Below are positions 15,131 to 23,985 of a stretch of DNA of 45,718 nucleotides, one piece after another. Each line of letters starts with the position of its first letter. Within the stretch, counting starts at the first letter, position 1. Below the pieces are notes generated by a model. It saw only the letters and a list, made by a program, of their open reading frames with translations. It did not search any database and had not been told where the DNA came from. Where the stretch lies: contig JAKPJF010000169.1 in assembly GCA_029554345.1 (NCBI GenBank), positions 1 through 45,718 on the forward strand. The letters are read 5' to 3'. The position numbers and the translations under genes were made by a program. The DNA is from Spirochaetota bacterium. GTDB taxonomy: Bacteria > Spirochaetota > UBA4802 > JAFGJZ01.

Positions 15131-16371
15131 AAAACCTTTTTTCAACAACAAGGCATTATCTGATTGCGTCGGTTATAATTCTTGCTGCGGGTATAGCTCT
15201 TTTTATTGCAGCTGAAAACGGCATGGTTAAAGAAAAAGCGGAAATGCCTCGTGAAATCAGTGCACAAAGATGGTACAGTGAGGAAACATCTTTTTACAGC
15301 GACACACGGTTCGGATATTCCGCGATATTCGCGGCATTGAAGAAAAAATATAATCTTAATCAGCATTATCTTCCATGGTATCCGGATACCGATTCAACCG
15401 GCAAAATAAAAAATAATGTTAAAACTTCAGTTATAATATTGAATCCGCAAAAAGAGTGGAACGAAACTGAGTCCGAAGAGCTTTTGAAGTATGTCAGCCG
15501 CGGAGGAATCGTTTTTCTTATTACCCCTGATATAGACAGTTTTACAAATACAAAAAAATTTTTGAAAGCTGCTAAAATCAATTATGACGAAAAGGCAAGA
15601 GCAGATTATAAAAACATATTTATTTCTGAACCGGATTTCTTTTTTCCGACTGCGGCAGGAAGAATATATAATTTTCAGAGAGCGGCTTTACGTATTGATA
15701 AATATTTTTCGCTTCAGCGTTTCATGAAGGAATATCCTTTTACTCCTTTGCTGAAAAGCGCGGAAGGCAACGTCGCTCTTTCGAAAATGCAAAGAGCGGA
15801 ATGGAACGGCGGAAGCATTTTCTGGCTGTTTTCTGTTCTGCCTTGTTTTAACGGAGAAAAGAAAGAGCTTACGTTTAAAGACGTTGATATGATTGATATC
15901 CTTGAAAAAAGCGGTGTTGATACTTCGGCAATCAAAGATGAATCGGATAAGTCCGATTTTGCCGAAATGCAGAATGCGAAGCCCATTGCTAAACAAGGAT
16001 CGCCGGAAATTATTTCTTCAGGTCTTGTTTTTATGGAGAGAATATTTACCGTTCTGGGTTCAAAGAACCGGCAGGTTTATACGTTTGAGCATCTTACAAC
16101 TGGCATAGATTCATCGATGAGTATCTTTTCGTCGTCAGCTTTTTATGCCATAATAATAGCCGTAATATTTATTTTCTGCGGAATTATATTTTTTGTGCGC
16201 AGCGGCGTGCCGGTAGAAGTTCTTCGCAGAGTTAAATTTGAAGACAGAATAAAAAGGTATGACTATTCTTCAATTGAGCCGTTTATTAAAAATGATGCAA
16301 AAGCGCGCTTTGCGGCGCAGTTTGTTCAAGCTGAAAAATATTTAAAGCGAATAAAAGAGGAGATTAAATGA
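15127..16371 (+). CDS. DUF4350-containing membrane protein
   Basis: 414 residues with an N-terminal membrane helix (YLIASVIILAAGIALFIA, about 12-29), a large soluble region and a second helix near the C-terminus (FYAIIIAVIFIFCGIIFF, about 339-356), then about 55 basic cytoplasmic residues. The DUF4350 hallmarks are SDTRFGYSAIFAALKKKYN (about 58-76) and SVIILNPQKEWNETESEELLKYVSRGG (about 100-126, split here for reading: strand, acidic helix, GG turn). The region resembles a Rossmann/GATase-like fold without catalytic residues. It overlaps the DUF4129-like gene upstream and moxR downstream by four bases each. Confidence 0.75.
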   Translation: MKNLFSTTRHYLIASVIILAAGIALFIAAENGMVKEKAEMPREISAQRWYSEETSFYSDTRFGYSAIFAALKKKYNLNQHYLPWYPDTDSTGKIKNNVKTSVIILNPQKEWNETESEELLKYVSRGGIVFLITPDIDSFTNTKKFLKAAKINYDEKARADYKNIFISEPDFFFPTAAGRIYNFQRAALRIDKYFSLQRFMKEYPFTPLLKSAEGNVALSKMQRAEWNGGSIFWLFSVLPCFNGEKKELTFKDVDMIDILEKSGVDTSAIKDESDKSDFAEMQNAKPIAKQGSPEIISSGLVFMERIFTVLGSKNRQVYTFEHLTTGIDSSMSIFSSSAFYAIIIAVIFIFCGIIFFVRSGVPVEVLRRVKFEDRIKRYDYSSIEPFIKNDAKARFAAQFVQAEKYLKRIKEEIK

Positions 16372-17333
16372 AAAAAAATACGGGAGCAGTTTACCGCGAT
16401 TTAATTGAAAGATTTCATGAATATATAACTGATGATGCTCTTCTAGGCGAGATGCTGCTTGCAGGTTATCTGACGAAAGGTCATGTTCTTCTTGAGGGCC
16501 CTCCGGGAGTTGCCAAAACATCTGCAGTGAAAGTAATGGGAGCCCTTCTCGGAAAGAAAACAAAGCGCGTTCAGTTTACTCCTGATTTGATGCCGTCTGA
16601 TATTACCGGTTATATGCTTCCTGTTTCAAAAAGCGGAGATGATAAAGGAATCAGTTTGAAGTTTATTCCCGGTCCGGTTTTTTGCGATATTTTTATTGCT
16701 GATGAAATAAACCGCTCGCCTGCAAGAACACAGAGTGCGCTTCTTGAGGCTATGGAAGAACGGATAGTATCTGTTGAAGGAAAGGATTATCCGCTTGATG
16801 AACGTTTCTGGGTTCTTGCGACTGAGAATCCGCGCGAAATGGAGGGAACTTATCCGTTGCCTGAAGCCGAAATCGACCGTTTTTCTCTTGTTCTCCGTGT
16901 CGGATATCTCAGCGAAGAAAATGAAATTAATCTGGCTAAGAAATATCTTTCGAATGAAATTCCGATCGATGTTTCAAAAATTAAGCCTTTTGCAAAAAGA
17001 GATGATTTAATTGCAATGTGGCAAAAGGATTTCAAGGCTCTGACTTTTTCAGATGAACTGATTTCTTATGCGACCGCAATAGTAAGAAAAACCAGGGATG
17101 ATGAGCTTCTCCGTTATGGAGCAAGTTCGCGTGCGTTGTTTAATTTGCTTTCGATAGGCGGAGCCGTTGCCGTGTTTGACGGAAGAGACTATGTTGACTT
17201 TGATGACATAAAAAAAATCGCGCTTCCTGTTCTTTCTCACAGAATTAAACCGGTTGACTCATTCGGTCTTGAGATTGAGTCTTCAGGCGAAAACGTTAAA
17301 CGAATTCTTGAGTCTGTAGAGGTTCCGCGCTGA
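16368..17333 (+). CDS. moxR: MoxR-family AAA+ ATPase
   Basis: MoxR ATPases are chaperone-like AAA+ proteins that mature or activate partner proteins, often those with VWA or DUF58 domains. The 321 residues show Walker A (LLEGPPGVAKTSAVKVMG, about residues 40-57), the pore-loop region RVQFTPDLMPSDITG, Walker B with the helix-2 insert signature (IFIADEINRSPARTQSALLE), sensor 1 (FWVLATENPREMEG) and the lid domain containing the conserved YGASSRA (about 243-249). Note Ala in GxAKT, which is normal in MoxR. It is directly followed, without gap, by the DUF58 gene, the usual partner. Confidence 0.93.
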   Translation: MKKNTGAVYRDLIERFHEYITDDALLGEMLLAGYLTKGHVLLEGPPGVAKTSAVKVMGALLGKKTKRVQFTPDLMPSDITGYMLPVSKSGDDKGISLKFIPGPVFCDIFIADEINRSPARTQSALLEAMEERIVSVEGKDYPLDERFWVLATENPREMEGTYPLPEAEIDRFSLVLRVGYLSEENEINLAKKYLSNEIPIDVSKIKPFAKRDDLIAMWQKDFKALTFSDELISYATAIVRKTRDDELLRYGASSRALFNLLSIGGAVAVFDGRDYVDFDDIKKIALPVLSHRIKPVDSFGLEIESSGENVKRILESVEVPR

Positions 17334-18689
17334 ATGTTCTATGAACTGTATGCCCAGGGTATAATAACTCTTTCGACTCTTTTAATCAGCCTTGCTCTTT
17401 TAGCGCTGATTTTAATATTCTCAATTATTCTGTACAGAAGCAGAATAATCATTTCGATGAAATATTTTTCTTTTGCTGTATTGTTTTCTGCCGGAGTGTG
17501 TTTTTTTCTTCCGCCGGAATTATGGCTGAAAGTTGCCGCCGTAATGATTGTTTTCGGATTTGTTCAAGGAATTATCCTTTGTCTTTTTGTGAAGCTTAGC
17601 GGAATCGGCGGCATAAATCTGAAATATTCTCATGCAAGAATTGCTTTTGTAGGAATAAATGAAACATTGTCTGCTGAAGTGAAAATCAGGCGTTTTTCAT
17701 TTCTTGCAAAATATTTCAGTTATTATATTGAGGGAAGTGACAGCTGTTATCTGAGAATTAAACCCGAAGCAAAGCAGTTTTCATATCAACCAGGAAAAAT
17801 ACTCTCATTTGATGTGGATGTTTCGTTTGCTCTCAGAGGTTATGATAAAGATTCAAATCTATTCGGTTATATTGCGCTCAAATATCCATATAGTCTGATT
17901 TTTCCATGGAGAAAGAAAGCAGTTTTAATTCTGCCTGAACTTGCTGTTTTAAGTTCATCATTTGCAGTTTTTGCAGGCAAGAAAATTCCAAAATCGGATG
18001 ACCTGAATAAACTGACGCCTGTCAGAAGACTATCTAAACTGCGTACGGAATCTTTTCTTCATCTTGCTAAATTTTCAGCCGGAGAATCTCTTTCACAAAT
18101 TGATTTCAGGGCGAGCATGCGTTCGAAAGAAATTATTTCTAAGAAGTATTCAAAAAGTATCGATCTTCGCGCCTTAACGGCTATAGGATTCGGAAGAAGA
18201 GTTCTATCAGCCGGAGTTCCAGAAGAGATGCTTTCAGTTTTCGGAAAGATGATTGCCGAAAATTTCGCCAAAGGAATTCATACCGACGCGGTATTGTTCG
18301 ATATGGCATGCCGGCAAAATTATGATTTGTCCACCGATTCATCTAAGGCTCTCCGTTTCGGAAAAGATATCGCTTCGGTACAACCGACAGTTCATGAAGA
18401 GGATGAATTCTGTATACCTGAAACTATCGGCAGAAGAATAAAAGATTATACTCATTTCAGGCTTCTTATTGCGTGGGGAGGATCTTTTGACTGTTCGCGC
18501 GCGATTGAAGTCGCCTCGATGTTTGTCAAAAACGGAGCTGATGCGGAAATAAACATTTATGCTCCTGAGGTTTTTTCCATTCTTGATAAAAATGCGGATG
18601 CTAAGGCTTCAGTTTTTTTTGGAAAACTTATGGATGAATATTCTATGAAGGCCAAAAAATGCGGGGTTGATGTAATCTGGTTTTCTTGA
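17334..18689 (+). CDS. DUF58-domain membrane protein
   Basis: 451 residues, beginning at the base after the moxR stop. Three hydrophobic helices lie in the first ~95 residues. A beta-rich region follows (about 95-215), and then the DUF58 signature around residues 240-270: AKFSAGESLSQIDFRASMRS, in the same position as the typical (REY..GD..R.IdW..sAR) motif but with divergent residues. The C-terminal part has a VWA-like layout without an obvious MIDAS site. This is a divergent member, identified partly by its place next to moxR. It closes the long string that starts at pdxJ or earlier. Confidence 0.75.
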   Translation: MFYELYAQGIITLSTLLISLALLALILIFSIILYRSRIIISMKYFSFAVLFSAGVCFFLPPELWLKVAAVMIVFGFVQGIILCLFVKLSGIGGINLKYSHARIAFVGINETLSAEVKIRRFSFLAKYFSYYIEGSDSCYLRIKPEAKQFSYQPGKILSFDVDVSFALRGYDKDSNLFGYIALKYPYSLIFPWRKKAVLILPELAVLSSSFAVFAGKKIPKSDDLNKLTPVRRLSKLRTESFLHLAKFSAGESLSQIDFRASMRSKEIISKKYSKSIDLRALTAIGFGRRVLSAGVPEEMLSVFGKMIAENFAKGIHTDAVLFDMACRQNYDLSTDSSKALRFGKDIASVQPTVHEEDEFCIPETIGRRIKDYTHFRLLIAWGGSFDCSRAIEVASMFVKNGADAEINIYAPEVFSILDKNADAKASVFFGKLMDEYSMKAKKCGVDVIWFS

Positions 18690-18738
18690 TGCGTTTAAAC
18701 GTATAATGATATTAACGAATAAATAATCCTTTGATTAC

Positions 18739-19224
18739 TTAGTCTATATTATTGATGAAATCATCTCTAGTCAGGAAAAGTTCTTCTACTCTGTACATGT
18801 GCCAGTACTCATGAAAAATCATGTGTGTAACGATTATAGGGATACTATATTTTTTGTACTCTTTATGTAAAGCTTCTCTTCGCAATTCTTCTTCGCTGCA
18901 TGATTCGATAATTTCTATCTGCTGATTTCTGTATGTTTTATATTCAGTAAGTGCCGCAGAGATTGAGTTGTATTTGCTGCCGATGCTATTATCATTTTGC
19001 GGAAAATATGGTTCTATGACGGGATCAATATTGTTTTTGATCGTTTCAATTCTTTCCAGAAGCATTTTTTGAACACCGCAAATGTGGTATAAGTGTTCGC
19101 GTATTGTCCATGATTCGGTGTTTATTTTTCGGTCAAAATCACTGTCATTAATCTGAGATATGAAAGAGTTGGTGATATCGGGAATATTTTTGAGTGTAAT
19201 CAATTCGTTAAAGTTTATCATCAT
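18739..19224 (-). CDS. DinB/YfiT-type four-helix metalloprotein
   Basis: 161 residues with the layout of the DinB superfamily: the SWTIREHLYHICG motif (39-50) gives His47, and HMIFHEYWHMYRVEEL (134-149) gives His138 and His142. Together these make the usual three-histidine metal site on helices 2 and 4. Members include thiol-dependent transferases and stress-induced proteins; the substrate here is unknown. It is the last gene of a minus-strand group with a cupin, a glyoxalase-fold protein and a lipoprotein. Gaps of about 50-60 bases between them mean co-transcription is possible but not certain. Confidence 0.82.
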   Translation of the reverse strand: MMINFNELITLKNIPDITNSFISQINDSDFDRKINTESWTIREHLYHICGVQKMLLERIETIKNNIDPVIEPYFPQNDNSIGSKYNSISAALTEYKTYRNQQIEIIESCSEEELRREALHKEYKKYSIPIIVTHMIFHEYWHMYRVEELFLTRDDFINNID

Positions 19225-19275
19225 TTTGAACCTTTATGAATAATATCGAAGTATTTGATACAAAAATTCGTTGTT

Positions 19276-19617
19276 TCATATTCTTCCCCAATCGTCTTTG
19301 ATTCTTACAATATCAGTTTCGATGCATTCGCCTAATTGAGTTTCAATAAATATAAAATCTTCTTTTCCGGTATTTTCAACCTGATGAACTCCTTCAACCG
19401 GAATGTTAACCACATCTCCGGCAGTTAATTCTTTCGATTTTCCGTTGAGTGAGAATAAACCTTTGCCCTGGACTATTACCCAGTTTTCGCTCCGAAGCAT
19501 GTGCTTTTGAAGCGAGAGCCTCATGCCGGAATGAACAATGATTCTCTTGACCCTGTAATTTCTTTCATTGATATATTCTTCCCACTTGCCCCATGGTCTT
19601 TCTTCTTCGAAAATCAT
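19276..19617 (-). CDS. Stand-alone mannose-6-phosphate isomerase type II cupin domain
   Basis: 113 residues forming one cupin. It matches the C-terminal isomerase half of bifunctional GMP/PMI enzymes: RPWGKWEEY at the start, then LSLQKHMLRSENWVIVQGKG (34-53, the HxHRxEhW motif, with Gln in place of the first His), NIPVEGVHQVENTG (71-84) and ECIETDIVRIKDDWGR (97-112), the family's closing motif. It would interconvert mannose-6-P and fructose-6-P, or act on another sugar, in the cytoplasm. The guanylyltransferase half is absent, which is common for short paralogues. The substituted metal-site histidine leaves activity uncertain. Confidence 0.85.
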   Translation of the reverse strand: MIFEEERPWGKWEEYINERNYRVKRIIVHSGMRLSLQKHMLRSENWVIVQGKGLFSLNGKSKELTAGDVVNIPVEGVHQVENTGKEDFIFIETQLGECIETDIVRIKDDWGRI

Positions 19618-19678
19618 TAATTGCCCCGTGATTTATCAGATAAGAATTTAATCATGATCCGATGTATTTAGTAAAGAG

Positions 19679-20080
19679 TTATACTTTCGGATTTACAGCT
19701 CTGTCAACATAAGCAAGCTCGATAATATTTCCGTCCGGATCGCAAACGGCGCTTTCATAAAAACCGTCATCGTACTGCTCTTTTATTTTTTTCATTTCGA
19801 CGTTCTGACTGATAAAATAATCAGTGAGTCTGTCAACTTCTTCTTTGGAATCGACTTCAAGAGAAAAATGCGAGTATCCTGTTTTTTCATTTAAATCAGC
19901 GTCTGAAATGGCGGTACGGGTCATAATTTCAATTTTTGTTCCTGAAGATATTTCGATGAAGACACATGAGAAATCTCCGGCAGTGTGACGGAAAAGAACG
20001 GAAGCGTTGAAGTGTTTTTTGTAGAATTCTATTGAGCGTTCGATGTTTTTTGTCCAGAAAGCTATGTGATGAAGTTTCAT
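19679..20080 (-). CDS. Glyoxalase/bleomycin-resistance (VOC) fold metalloprotein
   Basis: 133 residues with two beta-alpha-beta-beta-beta units (MKLHHIAFWTKNIERSIEFY and YSHFSLEVDSKEEVDRLTDY). Residues in the four positions of the glyoxalase I metal site are present: His5, Glu51, His71 and Glu121 (GNIIELAYV). The closing CDPDGNIIEL pattern is typical of glyoxalase I and VOC enzymes. It may be a lactoylglutathione lyase-like detoxification enzyme, but VOC proteins are diverse and substrate cannot be read from the sequence. It overlaps the lipoprotein gene upstream by four bases, so the two are translated together. Confidence 0.88.
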   Translation of the reverse strand: MKLHHIAFWTKNIERSIEFYKKHFNASVLFRHTAGDFSCVFIEISSGTKIEIMTRTAISDADLNEKTGYSHFSLEVDSKEEVDRLTDYFISQNVEMKKIKEQYDDGFYESAVCDPDGNIIELAYVDRAVNPKV

Positions 20081-20496
20081 TCCAGTATCTCCGCGCGTAT
20101 ATAGTTGTTTACTTTAACAGTTTTACCTCTTGGATCTATTTCTGTTCCTTCTGTGTAATAAATTATGAATATTTTGCCGAAAAGTTTCCTGTTCTGAACA
20201 GGAAGAAGATTGTCTTTGGCCGGTACAAAAAAGCCGTATTCGGGATTGTCTTTTGAGCGGAATGTCATTACTGTTTTCTGTGCGTTTCTGAACTTTAAAT
20301 AATACCCGCTTCCTTCAAATCCCATGAATCCGCCGATATATCTTCCTGTGAATAACAATATATCATCTTCTTTATCTGCTGCGGATTCTGCTTGAATATT
20401 TTTTGACGGTATAGGTTCGGTTTTAATCTGTGTTGCGTTTTTTTCAGCGCATGAAATGGAAAGAGAAAGAATTATTGCTATAAATGCTGTTTTCAT
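20077..20496 (-). CDS. Small putative lipoprotein
   Basis: The frame is open further upstream (to 20631, into the polA start), but the leader there is not credible. The ATG at 20496 gives MKTAFIAIILSLSISCAEKN, a lipoprotein signal with a lipobox (SISC, cysteine at 16), and CCGGAG lies nine bases before it. The resulting 139-residue product has a short polar linker, then a beta-rich domain (LLFTGRYIGGFMGFEGSGYY...) that I do not recognise. It overlaps the glyoxalase-fold gene by four bases. It is divergent to polA, with a 105-base intergenic gap that holds no clear element beyond A/T-rich sequence. Confidence 0.75.
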   Translation of the reverse strand: MKTAFIAIILSLSISCAEKNATQIKTEPIPSKNIQAESAADKEDDILLFTGRYIGGFMGFEGSGYYLKFRNAQKTVMTFRSKDNPEYGFFVPAKDNLLPVQNRKLFGKIFIIYYTEGTEIDPRGKTVKVNNYIRAEILE

Positions 20497-20601
20497 TGAT
20501 GCAGGCTCCGGTAAATGTATTAGTATCAGGAATCTGATTTTCAAGATATATATCAAGTTTTTTATTATTGCAATAAATCGATTTTTATTCTCTCTGGATT
20601 T

Positions 20602-23304
20602 ATGAAGAAATTTTATATTATTGACGGTCATGCGCTTTGCTACCGCGCTTATTACGCTTTCATAAAAAATCCCCTGATTAATTCGAAGGGTCAGAATACT
20701 TCAGCTGTTTACGGATTCGCCAAAATGCTGTTGAAGCTTGTTGCCGAACAGAAGCCCGATTATCTCGCTGTCGCGTTTGATCCGAAAGAGAAATCATTCC
20801 GTTTCAAGCTTTATGATGAATATAAGGCAAACAGAAAGAAAATGCCTGATGACCTCCGTCAGCAGATTGAAGAAATCAAAAATCTCGTCGGACGCCTGGG
20901 AATTCCGTCGCTCATATCAGATGGGTTTGAAGCCGATGACGTTCTTGGTTCTGTCGCTAAAAAATTCGGAAAGGACTCGACTGCAGTCGTTTTGGTGACC
21001 GGAGATAAAGACGCCTATCAGCTTGTTAATCCCAATGTTTCCATTTACGCGAATACAAAGGGAATTTCCGAATATGATATCTATGACCGGGAAAAAGTAT
21101 TTTCAAAGCTTTCAATTTATCCCGAACAGGTTATCGATTACATGGCTCTCACCGGAGATACTGCTGATAATGTTCCGGGGATAAAGGGTATCGGTGAGAA
21201 GACAGCGCTTAAGCTTATTTCTGATTACGGTTCTCTCGATGGAATATTCGCTAATTCGGAAAAGCTTAAGGGAAAGCTCAAGGATCAGATTGAAAACGGA
21301 AAGGACTCGGCATATCTCAGCAAAGAGCTCGTTACGATTAATTGCGATGTCGAAATAAATCATTCTCTTGATGATTTTTTATTTAAGGGAATTGATAATG
21401 CAAAGGCTCTCGAATATTTCCGCGAACTTGAAATGAATTCGCTGATAAATGAATTTTCCGCTCAGCAAGAGGAAAAAACTTTTGAGGCGGAAATTAAAAA
21501 TTATATTACTGTAACAACACGCGCTAAGCTTGATGAAATGCTTGCTTCAATAAGAGAGAAGGGTATCGTTTCAATCGACACAGAAACGACTTCCGTCAAA
21601 CCGATGGAAGCTTCAATTGTAGGTGTTTCTTTTTCGGTTGAAGAGAAGCAAGGATGGTATATCCCTGCTGATCAGGCGGATTTATTTTCAGAAAAGAGAT
21701 GCGAATTCTCATTTGATGAAGCTCTTTCGCTCATTAAGGCAATTCTCGAAGATGATTCAATAAAAAAAATCGGCCAGAATATCAAATACGACATACTCGT
21801 TTACCGCAATGCCGGAATTGATGTCAGAGGTGTAATCTTTGACACGATGATCGCCTCATACGTTCTTGAAAACGACAGGCGCCGCCATAATCTCGATGAC
21901 ATGGCGCTGGATTATCTGAATTATAAAACAATAACTTATGACGATATTACGGGAACGGGAAAGAACAGACTGGATATCCGTGATGTTCCGCTTGATAAAA
22001 TTTCTGAATATGCCGCCGAAGATACGGATATTGCACTCAGACTGTTTAATTATCTCAAACCGCGAATTGAAGCGGAAGAGAGCCTTAAAAAACTGTTTTA
22101 TGATATTGAAATGCCCTTGGTTGAGGTGCTGGCGGATATGGAGTATTGCGGAGTAAAAATCGACAAAGCCCACTTCGCATATCTTTCGAACCATCTTTCA
22201 TCATTGATGAATGAATGCGAAGAAAAAATATATTCACTAGCCGGCGGCAAGCTCAATCTGAATTCGACAAAAGAGCTTGCATCGCTTCTTTTTGATAAGC
22301 TCGGTCTCAAGACTTCAAAGAAAACAAAAACAGGTTATTCTACTGATATTTCCGTCCTTGAATCTCTTAAAGGATCGCATGAAATAATCGATTATATAAT
22401 TGACTACCGTATTTACAATAAGCTGAACGGAACTTATATCGCTCCGATTCCTCTTCTCGTAAATGAGCGGACGGGAAGGGTTCATACGAGTTATAATCAG
22501 ACGATTGTTTCTACCGGGCGACTTTCATCGACAGAGCCCAACTTGCAGAATATTCCTGCAAAGAGTGATTTTGTAAAAAAAGTCAGAAGAGGTTTTGTTC
22601 CGGAGAAAGGCTATATTCTGCTTTCGGCGGATTATTCGCAGATTGAACTACGCTTAGCAGCTCATATCACGGGTGACGCGAATATGAAAAAAGCGTTCAC
22701 TGAAAAAATTGATATTCATAATATGACGGCTTCAAGCGTTTTCGGCGTGAGTGCGGATGAGGTAACTCCTCAGATGCGGCGTCAGGCAAAGATAATAAAT
22801 TTCGCTACAATTTACGGAGTGACTCCTTTCGGTCTTTCTCAGCAGGCTGATATTTCAATGAGCGACGCGAAAGTATTTATTGAAAAGTATTATGAAACGT
22901 ATCCGAAGTTCCGCGATTATATCGACCGTATTGTAGCTTTTGCATCAGAAAAAGGTTATGTTGAAACCATATGCGGAAGAAGACGCTATATCCCTGATAT
23001 TGCTTCGTCGGTTTCGTTTAGACGTGAAGGTGCTGAACGAATCGCGATAAATACTCCCATTCAGGGTTCATCCGCAGATATGATAAAGATAGCCATGCGC
23101 GATATTCATTCGGATTTTATCATTAAGAAATTGAAGTCGCGGATAATACTTCAGGTTCATGATGAGCTTGTAGTAGAAACTCATGAAAGTGAAAAGGATG
23201 AAGTGAGTTCCATTGTGCGAAGCAGAATGGAAAACGCTATAAAGCTTGATGTCCCGGTTGTTGTTGATATAAAGACTGCTGATAACTGGGCTGAAGCGCA
23301 TTAG
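20602..23304 (+). CDS. polA: DNA polymerase I
   Basis: DNA polymerase I fills repair gaps and removes RNA primers. The 900 residues include all three domains. The N-terminal 5' nuclease (about 1-290) has YIIDGHALCYRAYYA, FEADDVLGSVA, TGDKDAYQLV and GDTADNVPGIKGIGEKTA. The 3'-5' proofreading domain (about 310-490) keeps its acidic residues in SIDTETTS, IGQNIKYDIL and AAEDTDIALRL. The polymerase domain has motif A (SADYSQIELRLAAH, about 673-686), motif B (RRQAKIINFATIYG, about 727-740) and motif C (LQVHDELVVE, about 850-859). Proofreading therefore looks active, unlike in many Gram-positive enzymes. The length is normal; the gene stands alone with a weak Shine-Dalgarno sequence. Confidence 0.98.
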   Translation: MKKFYIIDGHALCYRAYYAFIKNPLINSKGQNTSAVYGFAKMLLKLVAEQKPDYLAVAFDPKEKSFRFKLYDEYKANRKKMPDDLRQQIEEIKNLVGRLGIPSLISDGFEADDVLGSVAKKFGKDSTAVVLVTGDKDAYQLVNPNVSIYANTKGISEYDIYDREKVFSKLSIYPEQVIDYMALTGDTADNVPGIKGIGEKTALKLISDYGSLDGIFANSEKLKGKLKDQIENGKDSAYLSKELVTINCDVEINHSLDDFLFKGIDNAKALEYFRELEMNSLINEFSAQQEEKTFEAEIKNYITVTTRAKLDEMLASIREKGIVSIDTETTSVKPMEASIVGVSFSVEEKQGWYIPADQADLFSEKRCEFSFDEALSLIKAILEDDSIKKIGQNIKYDILVYRNAGIDVRGVIFDTMIASYVLENDRRRHNLDDMALDYLNYKTITYDDITGTGKNRLDIRDVPLDKISEYAAEDTDIALRLFNYLKPRIEAEESLKKLFYDIEMPLVEVLADMEYCGVKIDKAHFAYLSNHLSSLMNECEEKIYSLAGGKLNLNSTKELASLLFDKLGLKTSKKTKTGYSTDISVLESLKGSHEIIDYIIDYRIYNKLNGTYIAPIPLLVNERTGRVHTSYNQTIVSTGRLSSTEPNLQNIPAKSDFVKKVRRGFVPEKGYILLSADYSQIELRLAAHITGDANMKKAFTEKIDIHNMTASSVFGVSADEVTPQMRRQAKIINFATIYGVTPFGLSQQADISMSDAKVFIEKYYETYPKFRDYIDRIVAFASEKGYVETICGRRRYIPDIASSVSFRREGAERIAINTPIQGSSADMIKIAMRDIHSDFIIKKLKSRIILQVHDELVVETHESEKDEVSSIVRSRMENAIKLDVPVVVDIKTADNWAEAH

Positions 23305-23340
23305 GGAGTAATTGTTTTCATTGATAGATTAGGGGGAATT

Positions 23341-23985
23341 ATGAGTTTTGCCAAAAGAGGCGCCAATACTCAAAATGAAAAAAATTTGGCAGACAGAATA
23401 AAGCTTTTAAATGAGCCGGAAATAGAGAAACTGATTATGGATAACTATGCGGAAAATATTTCAGGATCCATTATGTATTATCTTGAGAAAAATTCTGCAG
23501 ATGTTTTTCATCACGACCGCATATTTCAGATTGTAATAGGAGAAATATCAAAAAGCGGATTCAGATTTGTGAAGAAATATAATGGCGAATATTCTTTTGA
23601 GATATATCTTTCAGCATTAACACGAGAAAAAACTTATGAGTATCTCTATAAGCATAAAATAATTAAAAAAATAAAAAATCCGCATCAGCATTTTGCCGAT
23701 TATTTGAAAGCTGTTTATCCGGATATGGAGTTTCTTTCGCTTGAGCGCCGTGAACTTTTTGTTTCTGCCTGTGACATCGTCGCGGATTGGAAAAAATCTT
23801 TAAAGCCGGAAGAGTCTGCCGTATACGTTATGCGGGTGAAAGAGAAAATGAGTTTTAAAGAAATTGATTCGCTTCTTAAAATTGCAGACTCTGCAAAGCT
23901 TTTTGCAAAAATACTTAAGGAAATGAAAGATGAGCAAATGCCGAGAATAATGAAGGCAATTGACAGCTATTACGGAGTTTACTGA
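23341..23985 (+). CDS. Divergent ECF-like sigma factor (putative)
   Basis: 214 residues with no clear database-grade signature, but with the layout of a small sigma factor. A possible region 2 is near residues 20-110, and EESAVYVMRVKEKMSFKEIDSLL (about 160-182, read as strand, turn and helix-turn-helix) resembles the sigma region 4 pattern (vfxlryxexlsyxEIA). It follows polA after 36 bases with a strong ribosome-binding site (TAGGGGGA). Its stop overlaps the start of a membrane protein bearing a zinc-finger anti-sigma motif, which is the standard ECF sigma/anti-sigma arrangement and is the main reason for this call. The identification is tentative. Confidence 0.6.
   Translation: MSFAKRGANTQNEKNLADRIKLLNEPEIEKLIMDNYAENISGSIMYYLEKNSADVFHHDRIFQIVIGEISKSGFRFVKKYNGEYSFEIYLSALTREKTYEYLYKHKIIKKIKNPHQHFADYLKAVYPDMEFLSLERRELFVSACDIVADWKKSLKPEESAVYVMRVKEKMSFKEIDSLLKIADSAKLFAKILKEMKDEQMPRIMKAIDSYYGVY

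Noticed and set aside
18690-18738. Palindrome CGTTTAAACG after the DUF58 gene as terminator
   Set aside because: Self-complementary but without loop or T-run; not a credible terminator.
19225-19275. Terminator between the cupin and DinB genes
   Set aside because: No stem-loop with a T-run in the 51-base gap.
20497-20631. Upstream extension of the lipoprotein frame into polA
   Set aside because: Would overlap the polA start and place a polar tail before the signal peptide; a ribosome-binding site lies before 20496.
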